From NCBI RefSeq assembly GCF_031760065.1, contig NZ_CP134500.1:3100001-3164000 (forward strand): a stretch of 64,000 nucleotides of DNA, in the 5' to 3' direction. Shown here one piece after another: positions 43,551-52,384 of this stretch. A program made the translations under genes and the position numbers. The stretch's first letter is position 1, and each line of letters opens with the position of its first letter. The notes below the pieces were generated by a model that saw only the letters and a list, made by a program, of their open reading frames with translations, had not been told where the DNA came from and did not search any database. The stretch comes from Streptomyces durocortorensis (GTDB lineage: Bacteria; Actinomycetota; Actinomycetes; Streptomycetales; Streptomycetaceae).

Positions 43551-44765
43551 TCAAGGCAGCTCGCGCAGCTGGTGATCTACGGGGACAGTCGATGGCGGAA
43601 GGGTCGTGATGAGGAGTTCATCGGCATCGCGCTTGCCCGTCTTACCACTAGCGCTGTAGCGCGTCTTCACCAACCGTTTAGTCAAGGGCCACGAGCGTAC
43701 GCCGAGCATCTCTCGGTCCACGCGGCTAGGCGCCATGCGAGTGTGCGCATAGAGCCAAGTGCTTTCGGTCAACATTGGGTTGTTGTCGTAGCTGAGCAGC
43801 CAGCGGAACTGCGCCTTGGTACGCAGATATCCGGCGAGCTGCATGTGGAGCATGTGGTCATCTGATCCCGCCTTGCCAGCCCTGTTGCCACCGTATCCAC
43901 CTCTGGGGTCGAAAGAGGTTCGGTACAAGTGCGAGGCTTTTTCGATGTAGGGCGGGTCGAGGTAAGCAACAACGCGAGACGGGATCAACTGCGGGTAATA
44001 GCTAGGCACGTCATCGAGTGTCTGTTGCCAGTCCTTGTGCCAGACATCGACGATTCGGCCGGTGTCGTAAAGGTGACCGACATATCGAAGTCGTTCCTCT
44101 ATGGCTTCCGGATTCCACCGGCATCCGATGCCGTACGGGCTTGCTTGCTTGCGCCCGCCGATCGGGCCTGCCTTACCATGAAGGATTCCAGAAAACGTTG
44201 TGCGGTTTAGAAATAGGCACTGTGTCGCGAGGTTCAGTCGGACCGTGGCAGGCTTCGCTTTCCGAGTGGGCGCCCAGGAACGCCAATAGTCCCACCGATC
44301 GACAGCGGTTACTCCACCCGGCTTGACGTATCGGGTCCACTCGTCATGCATACGGTCGATCAGCGCCTCAGTATCGGCGGCCGCGGTTTGCCAGAAGGCA
44401 GTCACCAACGGATCCACGTCAGCGAGCAGCACTCGGTCGACGAGCCCTTGGCCAACTAGTCGCAAGGACGCTGACGCTCCGCCGGCGAAAGGTTCGACCA
44501 GGAGGTTGATTTCCGGAACGGCCCTCGAGCCCTTGGCGGCATCCAAAATTCGGGCGATCACCGGCGCGAGGGACGACTTTGCTCCTGGATAGCGCAGGGG
44601 TGACTGGTACCTGCTCATCATGAGCGCGTGGTCAACGATGCCGAGGGGTGAAACGAGTGGGCGGGGGTTGTCGAGAATGTGCGTCGGGATTGTAGGCGCA
44701 GCAACATGCGCAGCGTGAGCATCACAGAGGGGGGCGGCCGGCGGCACAGCCACATTCTCGATCAT
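43551..44765 (-). CDS. DNA adenine methyltransferase (D12/Dam class)
   Basis: 404 aa. PLRYPGAKSSLAPVIARIL and VEPFAGGASASLRL form the AdoMet-binding motif (FxGG), and VVAYLDPPYIEKASHLY carries the catalytic DPPY. The order fits alpha-class N6-adenine methyltransferases such as Dam. The ATG at 44765 overlaps the NurA-like stop (ATGA) and gives a 48-residue N-terminal extension; a start at the MMSRYQ methionines would match the family better. Last gene of the HerA-NurA-Dam operon. It may mark host DNA so that the nuclease-helicase pair spares it. GC content is lower than in the flanking DNA. Confidence 0.85.
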   Translation of the reverse strand: MIENVAVPPAAPLCDAHAAHVAAPTIPTHILDNPRPLVSPLGIVDHALMMSRYQSPLRYPGAKSSLAPVIARILDAAKGSRAVPEINLLVEPFAGGASASLRLVGQGLVDRVLLADVDPLVTAFWQTAAADTEALIDRMHDEWTRYVKPGGVTAVDRWDYWRSWAPTRKAKPATVRLNLATQCLFLNRTTFSGILHGKAGPIGGRKQASPYGIGCRWNPEAIEERLRYVGHLYDTGRIVDVWHKDWQQTLDDVPSYYPQLIPSRVVAYLDPPYIEKASHLYRTSFDPRGGYGGNRAGKAGSDDHMLHMQLAGYLRTKAQFRWLLSYDNNPMLTESTWLYAHTRMAPSRVDREMLGVRSWPLTKRLVKTRYSASGKTGKRDADELLITTLPPSTVPVDHQLRELP

Positions 44766-46162
44766 GGGGTAAACCGTACCGGAGCCGCTTGTCCACCAGA
44801 CGAGTCGAGACCGAGACGTTTGGTGGCTACGAGGCGGAGCACATCGGTGCCCACGCCGATCGGGAACGCGGCCTTCCCGTGCGCGGCCGCCACCGGGATG
44901 ATGCCGTCGACGTACATCGAGGAACCAGTGCGGTCGATCACGTCGAGGATTGCAGGCAACGTCGGGTAGGCCGCCGGGTCGGCTTGGCCGCCGTTGGCAT
45001 CATACGGTGCACCCATCGGTGGTGGCACGGTCGGGACGACAACTCGCCCATCAAGCGCGCGATACACGAACTTGCGACCCCAGTATGTCTCCTTACCGTA
45101 GGCGCGGGCGTTGTTGGCGTTTACGACTCGCGCAATGATCTGTTCGTCGCATACCAATAGGTCACCCGGTTCGAGAATGTCGTGCCGGGCCAGTTGGCGC
45201 GCGTAGTCGACCAGAACTCCGGACTTCTCAATCCCACAGACGTATGGCGCGTTGCCCGGAGTAGCCCTGCCCATCGCTTGGAAGTATTCAAGGGCTCGCC
45301 CGCGCAGCTTTGCTGGTGTGCCGAACACGGCCAGTGGGCCATCGACGATGAACAGCGTCGTGGGAAGAGCCTTCTGGCGCGACTGCTCCCACAGCAGCGT
45401 CGCCAGCCCGATCAGCACCAACAGCTCGATCACCGACATGAGCCGCCCGAGAGCGGACTGGTTCGTACCCTCCTCGCCAACCTCCTCGTGGATACGGAGC
45501 ACGTCGGTGGGGAAAAGGTGCACGCCGCACGCGTCACAGTCGGCACCAGCGGGCGGCACAGGAATGTCCTTCTTGCAGTCCTGCGTCGGACAGTTAACCG
45601 GCACTGTAGCCGCTGGCGCCCCGGGAACGCCGTGGAGAAGGAAGAGCAGGTCCAGCAGCGGCTGGTCGAGGCGATTGACGTCAACCTTCTTCTGCCGAAA
45701 CAGCTCATTGATGACCTCTCGCCACGAGGTCACGATGTCGGCGTCGGCACGCGTGTACGCGCCGGAGACAGGCAGATCCAGCGTCACGATGGCGGTGTTG
45801 ACCGCACGCTCGATCATGTACGGGTCGACAAACCGCTCGGCCCGCTGCGATTCCAAAACTCCGAGGTCCACGTACGCTGCGGCGGCCTGCGCAAACCCGT
45901 ACAGGACCGATGGCAGGCCGTCACGAACCTGCTCAACGACGTGTGAACCATCGATCGCCAGCGCAGCAGTGAGTCGGTCTGGCGCAGGCGGGGCAGCGAA
46001 GTCGCCCCGCGGACGGATTCGCTTGCGGATCGAATCCAGGTCCTGGATCGCCTCAGCCGGGACATGGAAGGTGCGTTGGTCCGCGATCGCCCGGACGGCG
46101 GCCGCCGAATGCCCCAGCCGCGATGCGATCTCGTGAGCCCCGCCGACGGTCTCGTACGGCAT
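44762..46162 (-). CDS. NurA-like nuclease
   Basis: 466 aa. The NurA signature is an acidic residue in LAIDGSHVV (D71) followed by a second acidic strand, FIVDGPLAVF (D274), and CGIEKSGVLVDYARQL. An inserted zinc-binding site (C191, C196, C209, C212) separates the two. NurA nucleases form a ring complex with the HerA translocase and degrade DNA 5'-3'. The ATG at 46162 shares a base with the HerA stop (TGATG). An N-terminal HTH-like part (HEIASRLGHSAAAVRAIADQ) may bind DNA. Confidence 0.8.
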   Translation of the reverse strand: MPYETVGGAHEIASRLGHSAAAVRAIADQRTFHVPAEAIQDLDSIRKRIRPRGDFAAPPAPDRLTAALAIDGSHVVEQVRDGLPSVLYGFAQAAAAYVDLGVLESQRAERFVDPYMIERAVNTAIVTLDLPVSGAYTRADADIVTSWREVINELFRQKKVDVNRLDQPLLDLLFLLHGVPGAPAATVPVNCPTQDCKKDIPVPPAGADCDACGVHLFPTDVLRIHEEVGEEGTNQSALGRLMSVIELLVLIGLATLLWEQSRQKALPTTLFIVDGPLAVFGTPAKLRGRALEYFQAMGRATPGNAPYVCGIEKSGVLVDYARQLARHDILEPGDLLVCDEQIIARVVNANNARAYGKETYWGRKFVYRALDGRVVVPTVPPPMGAPYDANGGQADPAAYPTLPAILDVIDRTGSSMYVDGIIPVAAAHGKAAFPIGVGTDVLRLVATKRLGLDSSGGQAAPVRFTP

Positions 46163-48204
46163 CAGAGTGCCGTACCGTTCAGCGTCAACGGCGGGTCACC
46201 AGCCGCTGCTCGTGCTTCGTTGACGAGCGCGATGTCGTACCGATCGATCTGGACAGGAACAATGTACGGCGAGGACAGTGTCTTGAGCCGCACGTATCCA
46301 CGATCCTCGGAGGCGATGATCGCATCTGAGAACGCCCCGAAGTCATAGAACTTGGCCAGCTCCCGCACCTCAGTCGTGTTGTTCAAATGGGCGACAACCC
46401 AGTTGGCAGTATTCGCCTTAACCTGATGCGCCACCCCCGAAACCTCTTGCGTCGCGTAGGTCATGCCGAGATTCAGCTTGCTCGCTTCCTTGGCGAGCTT
46501 GACCCAGACGTCAAGGTCATCCTTATAGCGATCCGACGAGAACAGGTTGTGAGCCTCCTCAAGCATCACCTGAATGTGCGGCGGTTCCTGCCCAGAGGTA
46601 AACACCTCGGTCTGCTTAGAAAGCAGTCGACGCGTAATCGACTCACTCAGCGCCTTGGTCACAGCTTCGGCCCCGACATGCAAATCGACGATCACAATGC
46701 GCCCCCGGAGAAGCTCCTCGTAGATCTCGATCGCAGGGTCGTTCTGTGTCGCTGGGCTGTGAAACGAGCGCAGTGGATTCAGATTTCGCCAGCCTCGGAC
46801 GCTGCGGTTCCCGCTGCGAGTCGTGAAAATTGGCTCAACGCTCTTCCAGCGGACATCCTTGGCGAAGTTGCTCGCGTCGGTGTCTCCGGCGTCGCGCAGC
46901 TCCACAATCTTGTCGACGACATTCTCTACGTCTACTGCAGCGACGGCCACGAAGTTGGCACTGTTCCCGACTTGCACAAACGGATCACGGCCGAGTTCGG
47001 CGACAATCTTCTGCTGAAAAGCGGCGCTGATATTGATTCGCGCGCGAAAATTTGTCGGAACTGCGAACCCCGCACGCATCAGCGCGCCATAGAGAACAAG
47101 CCGGGCACGTTGGGCATGCGTGGTGGCGGAGCGATCTCCTGGAACATCCGCATAGGACATACCCGCGAAGTCCTTGACGTAACCAGACTCATCGCCGCTA
47201 AGAGTGTCGGAAATCAACCCCTGGACTGCGTCAATCTGATTCTCAGAAAAGAAGTTGATATTGAGAGGCTTAACGTGCGGCTGCGTCCCGTCCGCACCGA
47301 ACTTGAAGATCCGGACATGGTCCGCACCGATCGCCGCAATCTCGGTACCATCCTGCACATTCGGGTTGGCGTACTCCCCCTGCGGGTCGAAAATCAGCTG
47401 ACCAATGGGGTGACCGCCAGCGGCGTGCTGTCGTTCGGAGACCACGAACGTGCGCGCGATGATGATCTTCGCGGTATTCGACTTGCCCATCCGAGTCATG
47501 CCGAGCAGGGCGGTCTTGTTGCCAATGAAGTCCCGGATGTTGACTTCGACTGCGGCGTCGGCCTGCTTGGCGGCTTTAGCTCGCCGCCGCGTAGCGGAGT
47601 ACCGCACCGCGCCGATGCGTACGCGTTCCACCGGGCGTCCGGTCGGTTTGAGGTAGGAGGCGATCGTCGCGAGGCCGTCACCGATAGGCTTCAGGACTCG
47701 GTACGTGGACGTCGCGTAGAAGTTGTCCACGTCGGCACCGAACTCCAGCACCTTCTGCCCATCCACGTCGTCTTCGTAGAAGGTGCCGAGGATCTTGCAT
47801 CGCACGCCAGTGAACGACACGCGGTTCTTGGTAAACGGGTCGAGCTCCGCATCGAGCACGGCGGATGGCGATGAGTCCTGGTTGTTTGACAGAGCCGTTC
47901 GCAGGGACTCCTCGCGCACTGCGTGCAGGTCGCGCTCAAGCGACAGCGGCGACGTGCCCTCCACACGCAGAAGCAGCACCTCGTCATCGTCGACATGTGG
48001 CTCGTTGACGTCCTGCGCGGTCGCGAGGAGGAACGAGAACTGCGGAATACCACCGGCGTCGAACTTCCAGCGATCGTGAGTCAGCACGACGGCCTGGCCG
48101 TAGTCGATCTGGTGAATCGCACCTATCCGGGTCGACCGACCATCGGCAAGCAGCTCAGACCGCAGCAAAGACCCGGCGCCAACGCCGGGAATGAATTCCG
48201 TCAC
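46162..48204 (-). CDS. HerA-type hexameric DNA translocase
   Basis: 680 aa. An N-terminal HAS-barrel-like region precedes the ATPase: Walker A GMTRMGKSNTAKII (235-248), QLIFDPQGEYANP, Walker B IQVMLEEAHNLF (about 548-559), and ATQEVSGVAHQVKANTANW as sensor/arginine-finger region. HerA pumps DNA into its partner NurA nuclease. HerA paired with diverse nucleases (SIR2, DUF4297) is an established anti-phage arrangement. First gene of the operon, with codon use and GC unlike the neighbouring Streptomyces genes, pointing to transfer. Confidence 0.88.
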   Translation of the reverse strand: MTEFIPGVGAGSLLRSELLADGRSTRIGAIHQIDYGQAVVLTHDRWKFDAGGIPQFSFLLATAQDVNEPHVDDDEVLLLRVEGTSPLSLERDLHAVREESLRTALSNNQDSSPSAVLDAELDPFTKNRVSFTGVRCKILGTFYEDDVDGQKVLEFGADVDNFYATSTYRVLKPIGDGLATIASYLKPTGRPVERVRIGAVRYSATRRRAKAAKQADAAVEVNIRDFIGNKTALLGMTRMGKSNTAKIIIARTFVVSERQHAAGGHPIGQLIFDPQGEYANPNVQDGTEIAAIGADHVRIFKFGADGTQPHVKPLNINFFSENQIDAVQGLISDTLSGDESGYVKDFAGMSYADVPGDRSATTHAQRARLVLYGALMRAGFAVPTNFRARINISAAFQQKIVAELGRDPFVQVGNSANFVAVAAVDVENVVDKIVELRDAGDTDASNFAKDVRWKSVEPIFTTRSGNRSVRGWRNLNPLRSFHSPATQNDPAIEIYEELLRGRIVIVDLHVGAEAVTKALSESITRRLLSKQTEVFTSGQEPPHIQVMLEEAHNLFSSDRYKDDLDVWVKLAKEASKLNLGMTYATQEVSGVAHQVKANTANWVVAHLNNTTEVRELAKFYDFGAFSDAIIASEDRGYVRLKTLSSPYIVPVQIDRYDIALVNEARAAAGDPPLTLNGTAL

Positions 48205-48580
48205 TGTCCACCCGCTCCGAACGCACCCACCAGAAACCCCCCGCTCATCTGACCGAGATCAATAATCCCGTAGCGCGCTGAGTGTCACAAGACGAACGCA
48301 GCGCTGCTGACTGATGGATCAGCCTAGTGCCAAGTGAGGTCGCCAGGTGCCGAGTTGGTCCAAACCCTGGCAGACAGCAAGACCCCCTCCGGGGTATTGC
48401 CCGCGTAGGCCGACCAGCAGCGGCGGGTCGGAGAGCAGGCTCGTAGCTGCACTTGGCTGCCCATGCTCCGTGGCCTAGCTCGTGCAGCCTGGGCAGAGCA
48501 CCTGCAATCACACGAGCAGGCTAGCGCGTCCCACTGACACCTGGCGGCCTGATCGTTAGCAGGAACGTACCAAGCTTGCG
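48205..48580. other. Intergenic stretch upstream of herA-like gene
   Basis: About 375 bases without a supportable gene. It must hold the promoter of the HerA-NurA-Dam operon and the end region of the GNAT gene on the same strand. The open frame 48324-48878 is a shadow of the GNAT gene for most of its length. No clear repeats are seen. Confidence 0.5.
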
Positions 48581-49447
48581 TCAGACCCTCCTGTCGTGGA
48601 GAAAACCCAGCGTGGCGAGCCCTTCGCTGCGACAGAGGTGATCCGAGGCTCCCCGGACTTCGGTCTGGAGGAGCTGGTACACCGCGCCGTAAGTCTGGCC
48701 CCAGTGCATGGCCGCCCGCCACAGGTGCCGACCGAGTCCGTGGCCGCGAGCCTCTGGGTGCACGGCGAAGTATTGCGGCATGAGCTGGTTGGCACCCGTG
48801 GGGTCGGGACAGATCTCCATGGGGCCGATGGCACCGACAACACGATCCTCCACCACGGCCACGAGGACCGGGCCGCATCCCTTGGTCTTCATCTGACGGT
48901 CTAGGAAGGAGAAGCCGTCGGCCGCCATGGTCTGGGCGAAGGCGGTAAAGGTGCCGCGGATGTGGAGGGGCCAGTCTTCGAGCCGACGGACGGGGCCGGC
49001 GGAGGGGGGACAGTACCGCGCCGTAAAGTCCTTGAGCTGGATGCGGACGCCATGTGTATGAGTCGTCTCCGGGCCCAGTGGCCGGACAACACGAGCAGAG
49101 GCTGCTCCGTGAAGAGCCGCGAGCTTCGCTGCGAGTTCGGCGGCCTGGTACAGGACGTCACTCCGGTGACCGTAGGCGAAGACCTTCACGGCTCGTCGGC
49201 CGCGCGTCAGCAGAGTCGGGATGAGTGTGTGGTCAGGGTGGTGGACCACGTCGCCAGGAAGGACGACCTCCTGCTTCTCGTTGCCCCAGCGGCGGTCCTT
49301 GTCGTACGGCAGGAAGCGCCGGTCGGCGGCCACGAGGAGGGTGGCTTCGAAGAGGTCCACGGTCAGGGCATGCGGGTGGACAGGTCCGAGGGTGGGCACG
49401 ACCGGTGCGGTGAGCACGGCGCGGAGCCAGTCCCAGCGGAAGAGCAT
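48581..49447 (-). CDS. GNAT-family N-acetyltransferase
   Basis: 288 aa. The acetyl-CoA binding motif A lies near the C-terminus, VHPEARGHGLGRHLWRAA, following VLVAVVEDRVVGAIG and MPQYFAVHP. The N-terminal half (TVDLFEATLLVAADRRF, TRGRRAVKVFAYGHRSDVLY) is not part of the core fold and may be substrate-binding. It follows the candidate RiPP precursor gene by about 77 bases on the same strand, so it could tailor that product, but an unrelated role is equally possible. Confidence 0.75.
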   Translation of the reverse strand: MLFRWDWLRAVLTAPVVPTLGPVHPHALTVDLFEATLLVAADRRFLPYDKDRRWGNEKQEVVLPGDVVHHPDHTLIPTLLTRGRRAVKVFAYGHRSDVLYQAAELAAKLAALHGAASARVVRPLGPETTHTHGVRIQLKDFTARYCPPSAGPVRRLEDWPLHIRGTFTAFAQTMAADGFSFLDRQMKTKGCGPVLVAVVEDRVVGAIGPMEICPDPTGANQLMPQYFAVHPEARGHGLGRHLWRAAMHWGQTYGAVYQLLQTEVRGASDHLCRSEGLATLGFLHDRRV

Positions 49448-49524
49448 GCGGGCACCTTAGCGCTGTACGTGAGGGTGCTCCGGCCCGTCGGTGGGACGGG
49501 TCGGAGCACGTCGGTCGGGCCGGA

Positions 49525-49689
49525 TTAGTGTGGGTTGTCGTCGCCGGCGTCGCAGGAGCACTCGGCGCTCTCGACAACGTCGTCCAGGTCCGCGACGAGC
49601 CTCACGGCGGCCGATGCCACCGAGGGCGCTGCGCGGCGTGCACTGGGGGGCGAGCCTGTCAGGATCTGCACCGGTACGGGTCCGGTCAT
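49525..49689 (-). CDS. Candidate radical-SAM-modified RiPP precursor peptide
   Basis: 54 aa. The ATG overlaps the stop of the radical SAM gene (ATGA), so it is translationally coupled to it. The sequence divides into a leader-like part (TGPVPVQILTGSPPSARR, then an Ala/Val-rich segment), an acidic stretch (VADLDDVVES) and a short C-terminal core-like part, AECSCDAGDDNPH, with C44 and C46. Size, position beside a radical SAM/SPASM-like enzyme and the CxC core suit a ribosomal peptide substrate for thioether or C-C crosslinking. The family is not one I recognise. A non-substrate small protein remains possible. Confidence 0.65.
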   Translation of the reverse strand: MTGPVPVQILTGSPPSARRAAPSVASAAVRLVADLDDVVESAECSCDAGDDNPH

Positions 49690-50807
49690 GAGGTCACCTT
49701 CTTCTTGTCTCCGTGCTGGCAGTAGCTGTGCAGCGGCGCCTTCGCCTCCTGGTAGTGCTTGGCCAGGGGACGGCAGACCCGGCATGTGCCGGACAGGGCG
49801 CAGCCCTCGCACCCTCCGGTGCGAAGCATCAGGCGGTCGGCGATCGTGCCGAGCCGTCGCAGTCCTTCGATGCCTTCGGCCACGAGGTCGATCTGGTCGT
49901 CGCGGCCGACCTTGCAGATCGAGACCCTGGCGTGCGGGTCGGCGTGGAAGAACGTGTGGCCGGCGTTGCATCCAGCGAACGGCTTGCGCTGGCGCAGGTG
50001 GTCTGCGGACTGGGCGAGGAGGGGTTCGCCACCGCCGTAGATCGTCGGGGTCATGTTGGTGTACGCGTGGTGCTCCACGCCCCACTCCCTGGCGAGCGCG
50101 GCCATCGCGTCTGCCTCGCTCGCGTTGTCCTCGGTGACGACGACGTTGATGCGCAGTGGCAGCCCTGTGGCGCGGGCGGCGTCCATGCCCCGCCGGAACG
50201 CCTTCCAGGCTCCGCGCCGCTGAGTGAGCGCGTCGAAGGACTCCTCGCTCGCGCCGTACATGCTGACGACGAGGCGGTACGGCGGGCACTCCCTGAAGAG
50301 CTGGAGCAGGTCGGGGCGGAACAGCAGGGAGCCGTTGGTGGAGATCGTGAGCATCATTCCGGCCAGCCAGGCGTACCGGTAGGCGTTCTGGAAGTGCGGG
50401 TCCATGGTCGGTTCACCGCCAGTGATCTGGAGCCAGATGACGCCTGCCTTGCGCATGATGTCCAGGAGCTTGACCTTGTTCTCCCAGGTGAGGCCGGAGA
50501 AGGGCCGTTCGCCGAGATAGCAGTGCTTGCAGGCGAAATTACATCCGAGGTTGATCTCCCAGGAGGCCCGACAGTATCCGTACGCAGACGGCTCGCGGAT
50601 CAGGACCGTGTCCGTCGTCGGGGCGCTAGCGACATCGAGGCCCCAGGCTTCGGCTGCCAGGTCGACCGTCCAGCCAGGCAGGGTCTGCGCGCCGTCGGCG
50701 GCTCGCAGTTGCTCGTAGTGGGTGGCCGGGATACGGGCTCCGGATCGCGCTCCGGGACGCAGCAGAAGGTGGCCGTCAAGGAAAGGGGCAGCGATGAGCT
50801 GGTGCAT
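49686..50807 (-). CDS. Radical SAM protein with SPASM-like cysteine region
   Basis: 373 aa from the ATG at 50807. The CxxxCxxC motif is GCNFACKHCYLGE (C89, C93, C96), followed by the GGEPT SAM-binding motif. The C-terminal region has seven further cysteines (FAGCNAGHTFF, VSICKVG, GGCEGCALSGTCRVC and CQHG), consistent with auxiliary 4Fe-4S clusters as in SPASM/twitch enzymes that modify peptides. Its last bases overlap the 54-residue peptide gene and its start follows the zinc-motif protein gene by 10 bases, forming one operon. Confidence 0.88.
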   Translation of the reverse strand: MHQLIAAPFLDGHLLLRPGARSGARIPATHYEQLRAADGAQTLPGWTVDLAAEAWGLDVASAPTTDTVLIREPSAYGYCRASWEINLGCNFACKHCYLGERPFSGLTWENKVKLLDIMRKAGVIWLQITGGEPTMDPHFQNAYRYAWLAGMMLTISTNGSLLFRPDLLQLFRECPPYRLVVSMYGASEESFDALTQRRGAWKAFRRGMDAARATGLPLRINVVVTEDNASEADAMAALAREWGVEHHAYTNMTPTIYGGGEPLLAQSADHLRQRKPFAGCNAGHTFFHADPHARVSICKVGRDDQIDLVAEGIEGLRRLGTIADRLMLRTGGCEGCALSGTCRVCRPLAKHYQEAKAPLHSYCQHGDKKKVTS

Positions 50808-50817
50808 GGCGTGCCTT

Positions 50818-51396
50818 TCACGGTTCGAGTCGGCAGTGCAGGGAACAGTCCGGGCATGCGCGGCCCGAGATCGGGTCCGTGCCGCTGCCGCCGCAGGTCG
50901 AGCAGACATCAGCGCGCGGGCCTGGCGGCGGGAACTGGACGCGCCCGAACAGCAGTCGGTCAGCTGCGAGGGCGGAGTCCAGGTAGGCATCGAGGCGAAG
51001 AGCGTCTGCAGACTGTGGCAGCGGATCAAGACCGAGGAGGAGAATCGCCTCGCCGGTGCGGGCGACCAGTTCGGTCCAGGAACGGCGAGTGGGTAGCTGC
51101 AGTCGCCGGGAAGCCTCGGGAATACGCAGCAGCACGCGGTCGCCGACGAGCTGTAGGCGGCACGCTAGATCCGGGATGACTTCACGGGCTCCGGTCAGGC
51201 CACCAAGACAGACGGACAGTCGCCGCATTCGATCCTCGGCCGGCACGGCGGTGCCGCCGTCAGTCAGGGCCGGGGTGTGCGTGATCAGGATGTACGCGAT
51301 CTCGCGGCCGTCCGGTCCGGCGCCCTGCCAGGTCCAAGCGGCGAGCGACACCAGTAGGCGCAGATCAGGGCCGGGCGGGGTGAGAGCGACACTCAT
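50818..51396 (-). CDS. Hypothetical protein with C-terminal DnaJ-like zinc motif
   Basis: 192 aa from the ATG at 51396, which overlaps the upstream ATPase stop (ATGA). The body (RLLVSLAAWTWQGAGPDGRE, IAYILITHTPALTDG, RRLSVCLGGLTGAREVIPDL) has no family I can name. The C-terminus has CSTCGGSGTDPISGRACPDC, the CxxCxGxG-type zinc-binding pattern seen in DnaJ and many peptide-handling proteins. It lies immediately before the radical SAM gene, so it may present the peptide or assist the enzyme. Confidence 0.7.
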   Translation of the reverse strand: MSVALTPPGPDLRLLVSLAAWTWQGAGPDGREIAYILITHTPALTDGGTAVPAEDRMRRLSVCLGGLTGAREVIPDLACRLQLVGDRVLLRIPEASRRLQLPTRRSWTELVARTGEAILLLGLDPLPQSADALRLDAYLDSALAADRLLFGRVQFPPPGPRADVCSTCGGSGTDPISGRACPDCSLHCRLEP

Positions 51397-51794
51397 GTTG
51401 TCGTCCCTCTCGGGGCTTTGAAGCACGACCAGACGATCTTCCCGAACGGGGTGCGGTCCTCCACGCCCCAGCCGTCGGCAAGTGCGGTCACCAGGAGCAG
51501 CCCGCGGCCGGCAGTGTCCGTGTCGCCGGGACGACGGGGGTGGGGGTACTGGCGGCGGCTGTCGTGTACTTCCAGGCATACGACCTCGTCATCGGCGTCG
51601 AGTCTGACGAGAAAGCCGCGGCCGGGATCAGTCCCGTGGAGCACGGCGTTGGTGGCGAGTTCGGAGACGCAGAGTCGGACGTCGTCGCCTCGGTCCAGCA
51701 CACCCCAGATGGTCAGGGCCTCGGTGGTGAAGGCCCGCGCCTCGCTGACCGATTCGGGCCGGGACTCGAAGAACTTCTGGATCGTCTTGTTCAT
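51393..51794 (-). CDS. Anti-sigma-factor-like histidine-kinase-fold ATPase
   Basis: 133 aa from the ATG at 51794. N box SELATNAVLHGTD and G box DTDTAGRGLLLVTALADGWG identify the HATPase_c_2/RsbW-like family, abundant in Streptomyces as free-standing serine kinases or anti-sigma factors. No anti-anti-sigma (STAS) partner is adjacent. It may link the locus to stress or developmental control. It is coupled to the downstream zinc-motif gene by a 4-base overlap. Confidence 0.85.
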   Translation of the reverse strand: MNKTIQKFFESRPESVSEARAFTTEALTIWGVLDRGDDVRLCVSELATNAVLHGTDPGRGFLVRLDADDEVVCLEVHDSRRQYPHPRRPGDTDTAGRGLLLVTALADGWGVEDRTPFGKIVWSCFKAPRGTTT

Positions 51795-51805
51795 CGCGAT
51801 AGTCC

Positions 51806-52231
51806 TCACGACTCGGCGTCCACGACGCGGGTGGTTCCGGAGTGCGTGCGGTGGACGGGGGCGCGTCGAGAGACGGTCGAGGATTTGGGGCTCGGGCGCC
51901 GGACCAGTAGCAGCCGGGCACCGGCCGATTCGATCTGCCGCCCACGTTCGGCCGCTATGGCCTTCGGGCCCAGGTGGGACATGGCGGGGGCGACGACGCC
52001 GTAGACGTCCGGCAGCCCCAGCACGTCGAGGAGACCGGTGAACGCCGCCGAGGCTGACCCGGCAGCGTCGCGGTCGGTGAAGAGGCCGGACAGTTGCAGC
52101 TCGTGGCGGTGGCAGTACTCGGCCAGCGAGGCGAGCAGTGATTCCTGCCGTGCTCGGGGCACGCGTACCAGTCGCAGGAAACCGTAGACGACGGGGCCGC
52201 TGACCAGGCGATGTTCCGAGAGGGGTTCCAT
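51806..52231 (-). CDS. Resolvase-fold protein without the catalytic serine
   Basis: 141 aa from the ATG at 52231. PVVYGFLRLVRVPRARQESL, LFTDRDAAGSASAAFTGLL and VVAPAMSHLGPK follow the N-terminal fold of serine recombinases, but the catalytic serine (YxRVS) is replaced (FLRLVRV). There is no DNA-binding domain. Such catalytically dead resolvase-like proteins occur next to XRE regulators in Streptomyces; their function is unknown. It is the first gene of the minus-strand radical SAM operon and divergent from the XRE-TPR regulator. Confidence 0.65.
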   Translation of the reverse strand: MEPLSEHRLVSGPVVYGFLRLVRVPRARQESLLASLAEYCHRHELQLSGLFTDRDAAGSASAAFTGLLDVLGLPDVYGVVAPAMSHLGPKAIAAERGRQIESAGARLLLVRRPSPKSSTVSRRAPVHRTHSGTTRVVDAES

Positions 52232-52384
52232 GCTCAGGACCGTCCAATGGCTTGACACGTGGTGACGCTTCGAGCATGTCGGCGAACCAACTCGCTGCAA
52301 ATCACCACCTGTTCTACTTCCGTTCCACTTCCGTCCCGCCGCGTCGTCGGGTCTGCTTCGATGGCTGGTGGAAGGGAGTGACGC

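Noticed and set aside
49713..51179. 488-codon plus-strand frame
   Set aside because: It is antisense to the radical SAM and zinc-motif genes, which carry clear cysteine motifs on the minus strand.
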